A stretch of 37,687 nt of DNA from JAVBNJ01 sp031551625 (GTDB lineage: Bacteria > Bacteroidota > Bacteroidia > Bacteroidales > UBA932), in NCBI GenBank assembly GCA_031551625.1, contig JAVBNJ010000124.1, positions 1 through 37,687 on the forward strand, read 5' to 3'. Position 1 is the first letter of the stretch; the number at the start of each line of letters is the position of its first letter. Made by a program: the position numbers and the translations under genes. The notes below the pieces were generated by a model that made no database searches, had not been told where the DNA came from, and saw only the letters and a program-made list of their open reading frames with translations. Shown here in pieces: positions 1-7,746 of this stretch.

Positions 1-76
1 GAGCCTACTTCCGTTTACACAGATAAAACAAAGATAATACAAATACCAAACACATCGACAATACTACACAAAAAAA

Positions 77-137
77 TAGCCTGAATTTTGAACATTAGAG
101 AGTATCGTCTATTTTTTAGCCTGAATTTTGAACATTA
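77..137. repeat. 21-bp direct repeat, two copies
   Basis: An identical 21-bp unit (TAGCCTGAATTTTGAACATT followed by A) occurs at 77-97 and 117-137, 40 bp apart from start to start. It lies in the AT-rich stretch downstream of the threonine aldolase gene. I see no gene in 1-261. The unit could be a regulatory or mobile-element remnant; nothing decides between these. Confidence 0.6.
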
Positions 138-261
138 CTCCAAAATAAAAAAGGCTCACTTTTTCGTAAAGATATAAACATGTAACGAATTTGTTGACTT
201 CTACAGCTATGACGATACAAAAATTAGAAATTATTTTTGCTTGTGAAAATAAATCTTACAA

Positions 262-1281
262 TTACGCTATTTTTTTAATATCTGCCACAAAGGCGTCGAT
301 ATCCGCTTCGGTAGTGTCGAACGAGCACATCCAGCGGACCTCGTTGCGAGCTTCGTTCCAATCGTAGAACACATATTTCTGTTGCAATGCATCAATAAGC
401 GGGCGGGGGAGGATCGCAAAAATAGCGTTCACTTCTACCTTTTGTGTAATTTGTATTTGCGGAATAGCACTAATCTTGTCGAACAGCAATCGTGCCATCG
501 CATTAGCTTGCGAAGCAATGCGCAAGTATAAATCATTACTCACAAACGCCTCGAGTTGCGCCGACATAAAACGCATTTTTGAATACAGTTGAGCCGATTG
601 TTTGCGTTTGTACAAAAAATCTTTTGCTAATTCGGGATGCAACAACACCACTGCTTCGCCAATCATCAAGCCATTTTTGGTGCCGCCGAACGACACCGCA
701 TCTACATCCACATCGGTAGTAAATGCATGGAAGGGTAGCTTCAAAGCCGCGGCAGCATTGGCTAACCGTGCGCCATCTACATGTAAGTACATATTATGTG
801 CATGCGCCAAATCGGCTAACGCCTTCATTTCTTGCGGGGTGTAAAGCGTTCCGTATTCGGTCGATTGCGAAATGGAAATAACCCGTGGTTGTGCATGATG
901 CTGGAATCCGAACCCATGCAGATGCTGCTGTACCAGCTCCGGCGTTAGTTTTCCGTCGGGTGTAGGCACAGTGAGCAGTTTGGCACCCGTAAAGCGTTCC
1001 GGCGCCGCGCATTCATCCACATTTATGTGAGCCGTGTCTGCACATATTACCGCATGGTGCGGTTGCATGAGTGCTTGCAAGCATAGCACATTAGCGCCCG
1101 TACCGTTGAACACAGGAAACACCTCGGCTTGTATGCCGAACAACTCTTTGAATTTCTTTTCGAGCCGTTGGGTAGTGGCGTCGTCACCATAGGCCACGTC
1201 GTGCGCTTCATTAGCTGCTGCAATAGCTTTCAATATTTCCGGATGAATACCTGAGTGGTTGTCGCTTCCAAAACTTTTCAT
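262..1281 (-). CDS. ltaE: low-specificity L-threonine aldolase (PLP enzyme)
   Basis: This 339-aa protein is a PLP-dependent fold-type I lyase of the beta-eliminating lyase / threonine aldolase family, which cleaves L-threonine or L-allo-threonine to glycine and acetaldehyde in the cytoplasm. The visible hallmarks are SDNHSGIHPE at the N-terminus, AYGDD, the cofactor-contacting HVDGAR (Asp about 169), and SFGGTKNG with the likely Schiff-base lysine at about residue 202. The length fits the short form of the family. I chose the ATG at 1281; a GTG seven codons upstream is possible but would add residues before the conserved start. The gene follows the SPOR lipoprotein gene on the same strand, separated by a hairpin terminator, so it is probably transcribed on its own. 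Substrate stereo-preference cannot be read from sequence. Confidence 0.9.
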   Translation of the reverse strand: MKSFGSDNHSGIHPEILKAIAAANEAHDVAYGDDATTQRLEKKFKELFGIQAEVFPVFNGTGANVLCLQALMQPHHAVICADTAHINVDECAAPERFTGAKLLTVPTPDGKLTPELVQQHLHGFGFQHHAQPRVISISQSTEYGTLYTPQEMKALADLAHAHNMYLHVDGARLANAAAALKLPFHAFTTDVDVDAVSFGGTKNGLMIGEAVVLLHPELAKDFLYKRKQSAQLYSKMRFMSAQLEAFVSNDLYLRIASQANAMARLLFDKISAIPQIQITQKVEVNAIFAILPRPLIDALQQKYVFYDWNEARNEVRWMCSFDTTEADIDAFVADIKKIA

Positions 1282-1332
1282 AGTAACAGATTTTGTTCTC
1301 ACAAATTACGTAGATCGTTTCCTACATTAAAT

Positions 1333-1367
1333 AAACCCCTCAAGAGGTTGGATCTCTTGAAGGGTTT
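1333..1367 (-). terminator. hairpin terminator between SPOR lipoprotein and threonine aldolase genes
   Basis: Positions 1333-1346 pair with 1354-1367 (13 pairs, one mismatch, 7-nt loop). The stem ends in AAACCC/GGGTTT, giving a short T run on either strand. It lies 3' of the minus-strand SPOR gene and probably ends its transcript. Confidence 0.7.
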
Positions 1368-1368
1368 T

Positions 1369-1395
1369 AAATCTGCGTAATCTACGGGAAAATTT
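1369..1395. repeat. fragment of an interspersed intergenic repeat (AATCTGCG family)
   Basis: This stretch (AAATCTGCGTAATCTACGGG followed by AAAATTT) is a diverged relative of the repeats at 15399-15425 and 18313-18339. Related fragments sit in several other gaps of the window, so this looks like a genome-wide interspersed sequence rather than a gene-specific signal. Confidence 0.5.
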
Positions 1396-1891
1396 AATTC
1401 GTGTGCAGTTTAGTGTTCGAATCGTATACCCACACATCTTCGGGGCACCAGTCGGCTTTCAGGATTTTATACATTTCGTTGTAAGCCGTGTGTACATCGG
1501 CATACGAAGCAGCCGAAATACACGAAAAGCCGTTTTTAAATTTCATCAGATGAGCCGTGTATCCTTTGCTGTTCAATAAATTCAACATACGGTCGGCATT
1601 AGAGGGAACTTTGAAGCAACCTACCACTACATGGTAGCGTTGACCTTGGGCAGCCTGTTCTTTTTGCGCAGTTTCATCGGCCATACGTTGTTCCAATTCA
1701 TGTTGTTGGGCTTCCATCTGGCGCACCATTTCGGCTTGGTCAAGACTATCCTGGCGAGCTTTTTCAACAGCTTCTTTCTTGGCCAATTCCGCTTTCGAAG
1801 GCTTGCCAAGGAAAGTACTGTTGAACCAATCGCAACTTGTCATAGTCAGCATCATAGCTACCGGCAATGCGATGTAAAGAATCTTTTTCAT
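1394..1891 (-). CDS. SPOR-domain lipoprotein
   Basis: This 165-aa protein starts with a lipoprotein signal peptide ending in MTSC, which would be lipidated at Cys20. A charged, Gln/Glu-rich coiled-coil stretch follows (about 35-82), then a C-terminal SPOR-like domain (about 85-155; YHVVVGCFKVPSNADRMLNL, then a second repeat ending in VWVYDS). SPOR domains bind denuded glycan strands of peptidoglycan, often at the division site, so this is probably an envelope protein facing the cell wall. It is divergent from the CapA-like gene at 2055. A TATATTTG -7 element lies on its strand at 1927-1934. The partner and exact role are unknown. Confidence 0.85.
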   Translation of the reverse strand: MKKILYIALPVAMMLTMTSCDWFNSTFLGKPSKAELAKKEAVEKARQDSLDQAEMVRQMEAQQHELEQRMADETAQKEQAAQGQRYHVVVGCFKVPSNADRMLNLLNSKGYTAHLMKFKNGFSCISAASYADVHTAYNEMYKILKADWCPEDVWVYDSNTKLHTN

Positions 1892-1926
1892 AAGTTATCC
1901 GTGTTTAAAGTTGTCAAAATAATTTT

Positions 1927-1953
1927 CAAATATACGCTTTTTTATGAAAACAA
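1927..1953 (-). promoter_or_regulatory. probable Bacteroidetes-type promoter of the SPOR lipoprotein gene
   Basis: Read on the minus strand there is TTG (1953-1951), 16 nt, then TATATTTG (1934-1927), close to the TTTG/TAnnTTTG consensus. The predicted leader to the ATG at 1891 is about 30 nt. Confidence 0.5.
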
Positions 1954-2054
1954 GAAAATTTGTGAAAAATTTGCTAACTTCACGCATTGAAAATAATGGG
2001 TACTTCTGTCGAAAAACTACGACAGTTCGTCGATTCAGGAAAAAGAAAGTAAGT

Positions 2055-3158
2055 ATGAAAATTTTTGGGGTACTAACCGCACTTCTATTGCCGTTCGGCG
2101 GTTTTGCGCAGGATACGCTGACATTGCTGTTTGCCGGCGATGTGATGCAGCACCAAACACAATTGAATGCTGCGCGCACAGGCGACACCTACAACTACGA
2201 CGACTATTTCAGCATAGTTAAAAAATATATTGAACCGGTCGATATCGCTGTGGCGAATCTTGAAGTAACATTGGCCGGCAAGCCATACAGTGGTTATCCA
2301 CAATTCTGTGCCCCCGACGAATTGGCTGTTGCATTGCAGGAAGCCGGATTCGACGTGTTGCTCACGGCCAATAACCATAGCTGCGACAAAGGAAAGCGTG
2401 GCGTGGAGCGGACAGTAAAATTCCTTGATTCGCTGGATATTTACCACACCGGAACATTCCTTACGCAAACGGAACGCAGCCGTACCTATCCGCTGATGCT
2501 GGAGCACAACAATTTTAAAGTAGCCATGTTGAACTACACTTATGGCACCAATGAAATCCCAACGCCGGCGCCGACAGTGGTCAACCGTATTGATACGGTG
2601 CAGATAGCCGCCGATATTGCAACGGCAAAAGACTTGCAATCCGATGTGATTGTTGCCAACATGCACTGGGGAGAGGAGTACAAGCTGCAACCGAATAAAG
2701 AACAAAAAATGCTGGCCGACTTTCTAGTTCGTAAGGATGTACCGCTCATCATCGGTTCACACCCGCACGTGTTGCAACGCATGGAACGCCGCTATGATAC
2801 TACACGTTATTTCGAGGGACGAAGCAATCCTACAACTAAAAATATAGTTGTTTATTCATTAGGCAATTTTATTTCGAACATGAGCGCCAAAAATACCGAT
2901 GGTGGCGTAATGGTGTATGTGCGCCTTGTAAAACAGGAGAACAAAGTGGTAATTGATGAATGTGGATACCGCCTCGTGTGGGTCTACAAACCGGTGGTTG
3001 ATGGGCAACGCCGTTACTTCCTGTTACCGGTCGCCGAATTCGAAAATCAGCAAGACTATTTTGAAACGCCGGCAGAGTACACCAGGATGATGGAATTTAC
3101 TAAAAACATGCGTGCCTTGTTCGCCGCAGAAAATATAGGATTTGTAGAATACAAATGA
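2055..3158 (+). CDS. CapA-family (PGA_cap) metallophosphatase-like exported protein
   Basis: This 367-aa protein belongs to the CapA / poly-gamma-glutamate synthesis family, which has a calcineurin-like phosphoesterase fold. The visible motifs in order are LLFAGDVMQH (metal site), ANLEVTLAG, LLTANNHSCDKG, ANMHWGEEY and GSHPHVLQ, followed by YSLGNFIS. The start at 2055 gives a clean signal peptide ending near FAQ. An in-frame ATG at 1944 would add 37 basic residues before that signal and is unlikely. Family members act outside the cytoplasm and are linked to capsule polymers, but many Bacteroidetes copies stand alone, as here, with no capB or capC nearby. The substrate is therefore unknown. 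Confidence 0.85.
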   Translation: MKIFGVLTALLLPFGGFAQDTLTLLFAGDVMQHQTQLNAARTGDTYNYDDYFSIVKKYIEPVDIAVANLEVTLAGKPYSGYPQFCAPDELAVALQEAGFDVLLTANNHSCDKGKRGVERTVKFLDSLDIYHTGTFLTQTERSRTYPLMLEHNNFKVAMLNYTYGTNEIPTPAPTVVNRIDTVQIAADIATAKDLQSDVIVANMHWGEEYKLQPNKEQKMLADFLVRKDVPLIIGSHPHVLQRMERRYDTTRYFEGRSNPTTKNIVVYSLGNFISNMSAKNTDGGVMVYVRLVKQENKVVIDECGYRLVWVYKPVVDGQRRYFLLPVAEFENQQDYFETPAEYTRMMEFTKNMRALFAAENIGFVEYK

Positions 3159-3238
3159 TTTAATTCTCCCATGAAGAACACAAAAGAAACATAGCTTGTG
3201 AATATAAAACTTTGTGCCTTTGTGGGAAACAAAAAAGT

Positions 3239-4183
3239 ATGAGTGAAAAAATTATAATTGTAGAAGGGATTGATCCGGTAGAGTTGTACGGCGTGAACAA
3301 TGCACTGTTCGACCGCCTTACAGGACGCTTTCCGAAACTGAAAATTGTAGCACGCGGCGACGAAATAAAAGTGTTTGGCGCCGACAAAGAAATTGACGAA
3401 TTCGAAGATAAATTATTGCAGGTGGTTGACACGCACGCACGCAAAGGCCGCTTAACCATTGACGATGTCGAACGCTTGTTCTCGGATGAACCGATGGAGC
3501 GCGTGGACGAAACGCCTTCCGACGTGATTGTGTATGGCACCGATGGCCGTGTGGTGCGTGCCCGCACAGCTAATCAGAAAAAACTGGTAGCACTCTATGA
3601 TAAAAACGATTTGCTGTTTGCCACTGGCCCTGCGGGCTCTGGTAAGACCTACACAGCTATTGCATTAGCAGTGCGTGCACTGAAAAATAAAGAAGTCAAA
3701 CGTATTATCCTCACGCGCCCTGCGGTGGAAGCGGGCGAGCGCCTCGGCTTCCTGCCCGGCGATATGAAAGAAAAACTGGATCCTTATTTACAGCCTTTGT
3801 ACGATGCGTTGCACGACATGCTGCCGGCTAAAAAACTCGAAAAATATATGGAAGAAGGCACTGTACAAATTGCACCACTGGCCTACATGCGTGGCCGCAC
3901 GCTCGACAATGCGTTTGTGATTCTTGACGAGGCGCAAAACACCACCACCGGCCAGTTAAAAATGTTTCTTACACGCATGGGCAACAATGCCAAATTTATT
4001 GTTACCGGCGATGTCACACAAGTCGATCTTCCACGTCGTGCCGACTCGGGATTGGCGCGTGTAATGCAATGGCTGCATACAGTAAAAGGCATCGGCTTTG
4101 TGGCATTCGACCAGCGCGATATTATCCGTCACCCATTGGTAAAATATATTGTAAAATCATTTGAGAAAAATGAAACGGAATAA
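3239..4183 (+). CDS. PhoH-family P-loop ATPase
   Basis: This 314-aa cytoplasmic protein is a PhoH-like ATPase. An N-terminal segment of about 100 residues resembles a KH-type RNA-binding region. The P-loop domain follows, with Walker A GPAGSGKT at about 130-137, RPAVEAGERLGFLPGD, Walker B FVILDEAQN at about 225-233, and a sensor-like TGDVTQVDLP. The start at 3239 is preferred to an upstream ATG at 3212, which lies inside a repeated leader sequence (ACTTTGTGCCTTTGTGGG). PhoH proteins are linked to RNA metabolism in several bacteria, but the molecular role is unsettled. purC follows after 55 bp and may be cotranscribed. Confidence 0.9.
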   Translation: MSEKIIIVEGIDPVELYGVNNALFDRLTGRFPKLKIVARGDEIKVFGADKEIDEFEDKLLQVVDTHARKGRLTIDDVERLFSDEPMERVDETPSDVIVYGTDGRVVRARTANQKKLVALYDKNDLLFATGPAGSGKTYTAIALAVRALKNKEVKRIILTRPAVEAGERLGFLPGDMKEKLDPYLQPLYDALHDMLPAKKLEKYMEEGTVQIAPLAYMRGRTLDNAFVILDEAQNTTTGQLKMFLTRMGNNAKFIVTGDVTQVDLPRRADSGLARVMQWLHTVKGIGFVAFDQRDIIRHPLVKYIVKSFEKNETE

Positions 4184-4238
4184 TCGGTACGCTTGCCGCA
4201 ATTTTTAAATCTTGAAACTTTTAAATCTTTAAATACAA

Positions 4239-5192
4239 ATGAAAGCAATAATTGCAACTAATTTTCAATTTGCCAAACAAACTGCTAAATACGTCGGCAA
4301 AGTGCGCGACGTGTACACCATTGACAACAACTATCTGGTGATGATTGCAACCGACCGTATATCGGCGTTCGACGTGGTGTTGCCCAAAGGTATTCCCTAC
4401 AAAGGACAAGTGTTGAACCAGATTGCGGCTAAGTTTCTGGCGGCAACCGAAGACATTGTTCCCAACTGGCGCATCGCCTCGCCCGACCCGGTGGTTACCG
4501 TAGGCCACCGCTGCGAACCATTTGCTGTGGAAATGATTGTACGTGGCTACCTCTGTGGCAGTGCATGGCGCGCCTACCAAAAAGGTGCACGCGAAATTTG
4601 TGGCGTAAAAATCCCCGACGGCATGCGCGAAAACCAAGCATTCGAAAAACCGATTATAACACCCACAACCAAAGCAGAGCAAGGCGAGCATGATGCCGAT
4701 ATTTCGCGCGAAGAAATTCTGGCGCGCGGTATCGTGAGTGCAGCTGATTATGAGCAACTGGAAAAATATACGCTTGCCCTATTTCAACGTGGCTCTGAAA
4801 TGGCTTCCCAACAAGGATTGCTGCTAGTCGATACGAAATACGAGTTTGGGAAAAAAGACGGCAAAATTTACTTGATTGACGAAATCCATACGCCCGACTC
4901 ATCGCGCTACTTCTATGCCGAAGGCTACCAACAACGTTTCGACAAAGGCGAACCACAGAAGCAACTCTCAAAGGAATTTGTGCGTGAATGGTTAATGGCA
5001 AATGGATTCAGCGGACAAGAAGGGCAACGAGTTCCCGAAATGACCGACGAAATTGTAGCCGACATCACCGACCGCTACATTGAGTTGTACGAAAAAATTA
5101 CCGGTACACCTTTTGTCCGCGCCCCCTACACCGACGATATTTACGAACGCATTGAAACCAATGTAGCGAACTTTTTGGCGCGGGTGGTGTAA
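4239..5192 (+). CDS. purC: phosphoribosylaminoimidazole-succinocarboxamide synthase (SAICAR synthetase)
   Basis: This 317-aa enzyme catalyses the ATP-dependent condensation of CAIR with aspartate to SAICAR in de novo purine synthesis. The visible family motifs are YVGKVRDVYTID (glycine-rich nucleotide loop), TDRISAFDVVLPKGIPYKG, VRGYLCGSAWRAYQKG, FEKPIITPTTKAEQGEHD and LLLVDTKYEFG, then IDEIHTPDSSRYF. The length matches the longer bacterial/yeast-like form of the enzyme. The start is the only ATG ahead of these motifs. It lies 55 bp downstream of phoH, a pairing that is common in Bacteroidales. No purine riboswitch is visible in the gap. Confidence 0.95.
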   Translation: MKAIIATNFQFAKQTAKYVGKVRDVYTIDNNYLVMIATDRISAFDVVLPKGIPYKGQVLNQIAAKFLAATEDIVPNWRIASPDPVVTVGHRCEPFAVEMIVRGYLCGSAWRAYQKGAREICGVKIPDGMRENQAFEKPIITPTTKAEQGEHDADISREEILARGIVSAADYEQLEKYTLALFQRGSEMASQQGLLLVDTKYEFGKKDGKIYLIDEIHTPDSSRYFYAEGYQQRFDKGEPQKQLSKEFVREWLMANGFSGQEGQRVPEMTDEIVADITDRYIELYEKITGTPFVRAPYTDDIYERIETNVANFLARVV

Positions 5193-5257
5193 AGCAAATT
5201 ATGAAGTTACAACCGTTATTTTCTTCTACAGTCGAGTCGCGGTGTCCAAAAAAATTG

Positions 5258-5265
5258 TATCTTTG
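5258..5265 (+). promoter_or_regulatory. -7 promoter element (TATCTTTG) of the LysM protein gene
   Basis: This is a perfect TAnnTTTG element 51 bp upstream of the ATG at 5316. I cannot see a convincing TTTG at the usual -33 distance, so the promoter call rests on the -7 box. Confidence 0.5.
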
Positions 5266-5301
5266 TCAGTCAAACAACCTAAGCTAAAACAAAGTCTATT
5301 T

Positions 5302-5306
5302 GGAGG
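5302..5306 (+). promoter_or_regulatory. strong Shine-Dalgarno site (GGAGG)
   Basis: GGAGG lies 9 nt before the ATG at 5316. Most genes in this window lack a purine-rich ribosome site, so this one stands out and supports the chosen start. Confidence 0.6.
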
Positions 5307-5315
5307 AGTTGTAGA

Positions 5316-7115
5316 ATGAATAGAAAATATATTTCAAAACTAATTTGCTCGGTCATTTTTATTGCCTTAGTGACGTTTGCCTATGCGCAAGTGCCTGTCA
5401 TTGTAAAATCGACGGAGAGAGCAAAAATAAACGGAAAAATATATTACGTTCATATTGTCAAAAAAGGAGAAACGTTGTATTCGCTGGCGCGGGTATATGA
5501 AGTAACTATCGACCAGTTGACACAGGACAACCCCGAATTGGCAAACGGATTGAAAGAAGGACAGTCGCTTAAAATTTTAGCCTCATCGCTGGGTACTGCG
5601 CCCGACACCACACCTGTGGTGCATGCGCCGGCTACAGTGGTGCCTGCTGCTACACCGGCAACAAAACCTTCGACAGTAACCTCGGAGGCAAAGAGTGTAT
5701 CCGAAACAAAAACAACGGTTTCGGATTCCGAGGCCGAGAACCAATCGGTGAAGCGTCCTTTTTATCACGAAGTGAAGCAGGGCGAAACATTGTGGAACAT
5801 TGCCCGCCGCTACGAGGTAACGGTCGATGACATGCGGCGTTATAATCCGGAAGCATTGGCCACCGACGATTTAATGGTGGGTGTGCTGTTGCGATTGCCG
5901 CCGCCATCGTTGGGGACACAAGCCGTAACAAAACCGGCCGCATTAGCGGAAGAATTTCCTTCTGATCATTTTTTGAATCCGCCGACCGATGCATTGGACA
6001 AAGATCCTGTATTGCTGTCGCGCCCTATTCAGGCGGCATTGATGCTTCCTTTGCTGGTCTATCCGAAGTCGGCAGACACGGTAGTGGTGAATACAGCTAT
6101 TACACGCTTGCGGAGCGCCGAAAATTATTATTCATTTTACGAAGGTGCGTTGTTGGCTATTGAGGAATTGAAACGGCAAGGCTTGTCGCTCGACCTATCG
6201 GTATACGACACGTACAATGAACAAACTATCAAAGACCTCTTAGCGAAAAATACATTGGCCGGTGAAGATATTGTGATCGGCCCGGTGTATACGGTAAACT
6301 TCCGTCCTGTAGCACAATTTGCAAAAGAATACCGGGTGAAAATTGTATCGCCGCTCGACCCGAATACCGAAGTGTTGACACTTGAGAATCCCAATATGTT
6401 TCAAGTGAGTCCCCCGTATTATTGCCGCCAAAAAAAATTGATCGACAATTTATTGTCACGTCATCAGTCCAATATTATCATGGTGTACGAAGAAGGTAGC
6501 CGCGATTCTATACTCGTAGAGAGTTATAAAAATTTAATAGGCGATCGCATCAAAAATATCACGTTATTACCCTACAAGGTCGCGAAAAATAACACCAGCA
6601 TACGCGCTTCGTTGACTAATATGATAGTAGCAGGAACAGAGAATTGTGTATTGGTGGCATCAAACAATGAGGCGTTAGTGGCCGATGTAGCTGCGAACCT
6701 GTATTTGCTGACATTCCGTCAACGTTATCTGATTACATTGTACGGAACCGAACGTTGGCGCGGTTTTGAAACGGTTGATTTGAAATATTTCCATGCATTA
6801 AACCTGCATATTGTGGTACCGTTTTTCATAGATTATGAAAACGAAAATGTGAAAAAATTTGTGGCACGTTTCCAGGATACCTACAAGGCCGACCCGTCGC
6901 AGTATGCTTTTCAGGGGTATGATACATTCTACTATTTTCTGCAAGCCATTATGCTTTACGGGAAAGATTTCGAAAAATATCTACCAGAGTACAAACCCAA
7001 GTTATTGCAAACAAATTATGTGTTTAAATACAACGAAAGCTACAACAACGGGTTGGTAAATGTTGAATCGTGCTTGTTGAATTATACGCCGGAGTATACG
7101 ATTGTAAAACGATAG
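5316..7115 (+). CDS. exported protein: two LysM domains plus periplasmic-binding-protein-like domain
   Basis: This 599-aa protein has a signal peptide ending near YAQ (residue 25). Two LysM domains follow: about 44-89 (YVHIVKKGETLYSLARVYEV) and about 150-195 (YHEVKQGETLWNIARRYEV). They are joined by a Thr/Ser/Ala-rich linker. From about residue 235 to the end is a type I periplasmic-binding-protein fold (ALLAIEELKRQGLSLDLSVYDT, then IVIGPVYTVNFRPVAQFAKE, IVSPLDPN and MVYEEGSRDS), of the kind seen in Leu/Ile/Val-binding and LppC/YraM-like proteins. LysM binds N-acetylglucosamine glycans such as peptidoglycan. No ABC transporter genes are nearby, so the binding-protein fold may sense or scaffold rather than import. 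I infer a wall-anchored envelope protein, ligand unknown. Confidence 0.85.
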   Translation: MNRKYISKLICSVIFIALVTFAYAQVPVIVKSTERAKINGKIYYVHIVKKGETLYSLARVYEVTIDQLTQDNPELANGLKEGQSLKILASSLGTAPDTTPVVHAPATVVPAATPATKPSTVTSEAKSVSETKTTVSDSEAENQSVKRPFYHEVKQGETLWNIARRYEVTVDDMRRYNPEALATDDLMVGVLLRLPPPSLGTQAVTKPAALAEEFPSDHFLNPPTDALDKDPVLLSRPIQAALMLPLLVYPKSADTVVVNTAITRLRSAENYYSFYEGALLAIEELKRQGLSLDLSVYDTYNEQTIKDLLAKNTLAGEDIVIGPVYTVNFRPVAQFAKEYRVKIVSPLDPNTEVLTLENPNMFQVSPPYYCRQKKLIDNLLSRHQSNIIMVYEEGSRDSILVESYKNLIGDRIKNITLLPYKVAKNNTSIRASLTNMIVAGTENCVLVASNNEALVADVAANLYLLTFRQRYLITLYGTERWRGFETVDLKYFHALNLHIVVPFFIDYENENVKKFVARFQDTYKADPSQYAFQGYDTFYYFLQAIMLYGKDFEKYLPEYKPKLLQTNYVFKYNESYNNGLVNVESCLLNYTPEYTIVKR

Positions 7116-7117
7116 AT

Positions 7118-7210
7118 AATTTCCCACAAAGACACAAAGCGCACAAAGATGACCAGCACGTCATTGCGAGGAACGAAGCAATTTTGTGTTCTTCGTATCT
7201 TTGCGGGAAC
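7118..7210 (+). repeat. interspersed repeat leader upstream of rlmH, with GTCATTGCGAG element
   Basis: This gap contains TTTCCCACAAAGACACAAAG-type sequence, then the 23-bp element GTCATTGCGAGGAACGAAGC followed by AAT (7160-7182), then TTCGTATCTTTGCGGGAACC with a TATCTTTG promoter-like box at 7196-7203. The 23-bp element recurs inverted at 21332-21354 and 37463-37485. Similar CACAAAG/CTTTGTG strings lie at 3209-3230 and 21358-21390. It may supply the rlmH promoter. Confidence 0.6.
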
Positions 7211-7219
7211 CAACAATAC

Positions 7220-7693
7220 ATGAAAATTACTTTGCTCACGATAGGGAAAACAGCAGATGCTTATTTGCTCGAAGGTATGGGCATTTACGAAAAACGCCTG
7301 CAGCACTACGTGAGCTATATCCGCAAGGAATTACCCGACGTGAAAAATGCCAAATCGCTATCGACCGGACAACTGAAAGTACAAGAAGGGAAGTTGTTGC
7401 TGCAACAGCTTTCCGATACTGACGAGTTAATCCTGCTGGACGAAAACGGAACAGGATATTCATCGGAAAAATTTGCGGAATTTCTACAACGGAAAATGTT
7501 GGGTAGTACTAAATCTTTAGTTTTTGCTATTGGTGGTGCCTATGGTTTCTCGGATGAAGTGTACCAAAAGGCCACGAGCAAAATTTCGCTGTCGCAAATG
7601 ACATTTTCGCATCAAATGGTGCGGCTGATTATTACCGAACAACTATACCGTGCATTCACCATTATCAAAGGCGAACCGTATCATCACAAATAG
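7220..7693 (+). CDS. rlmH: 23S rRNA (pseudouridine1915-N3)-methyltransferase RlmH
   Basis: This 157-aa protein is a SPOUT-fold SAM-dependent methyltransferase that methylates pseudouridine 1915 in helix 69 of 23S rRNA on the assembled ribosome. Family features are the N-terminal MKITLLTIGKT, a middle LILLDENGTGYSSEKFAEFL, the SAM-binding knot FAIGGAYGFSDEVY, and the near-invariant C-terminus SHQMVRLIITEQLYRAFTII followed by KGEPYHHK. The length matches the family exactly. The reading frame extends upstream to 7070 but that part lies in repeat sequence and overlaps the previous gene, so the ATG at 7220 is used. Confidence 0.97.
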   Translation: MKITLLTIGKTADAYLLEGMGIYEKRLQHYVSYIRKELPDVKNAKSLSTGQLKVQEGKLLLQQLSDTDELILLDENGTGYSSEKFAEFLQRKMLGSTKSLVFAIGGAYGFSDEVYQKATSKISLSQMTFSHQMVRLIITEQLYRAFTIIKGEPYHHK

Positions 7694-7746
7694 CTTCTCT
7701 ATACACGAATGACACAAATTTTTAAATACATATCTGCAACAAAACA

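Noticed and set aside
1944..2054. An upstream ATG for the CapA-like gene
   Set aside because: It would add 37 basic residues in front of a good signal peptide, so the ATG at 2055 is preferred.
7070..7219. A longer RlmH start
   Set aside because: The extension overlaps the LysM gene and runs through interspersed repeat, and the 157-aa form matches the family exactly.
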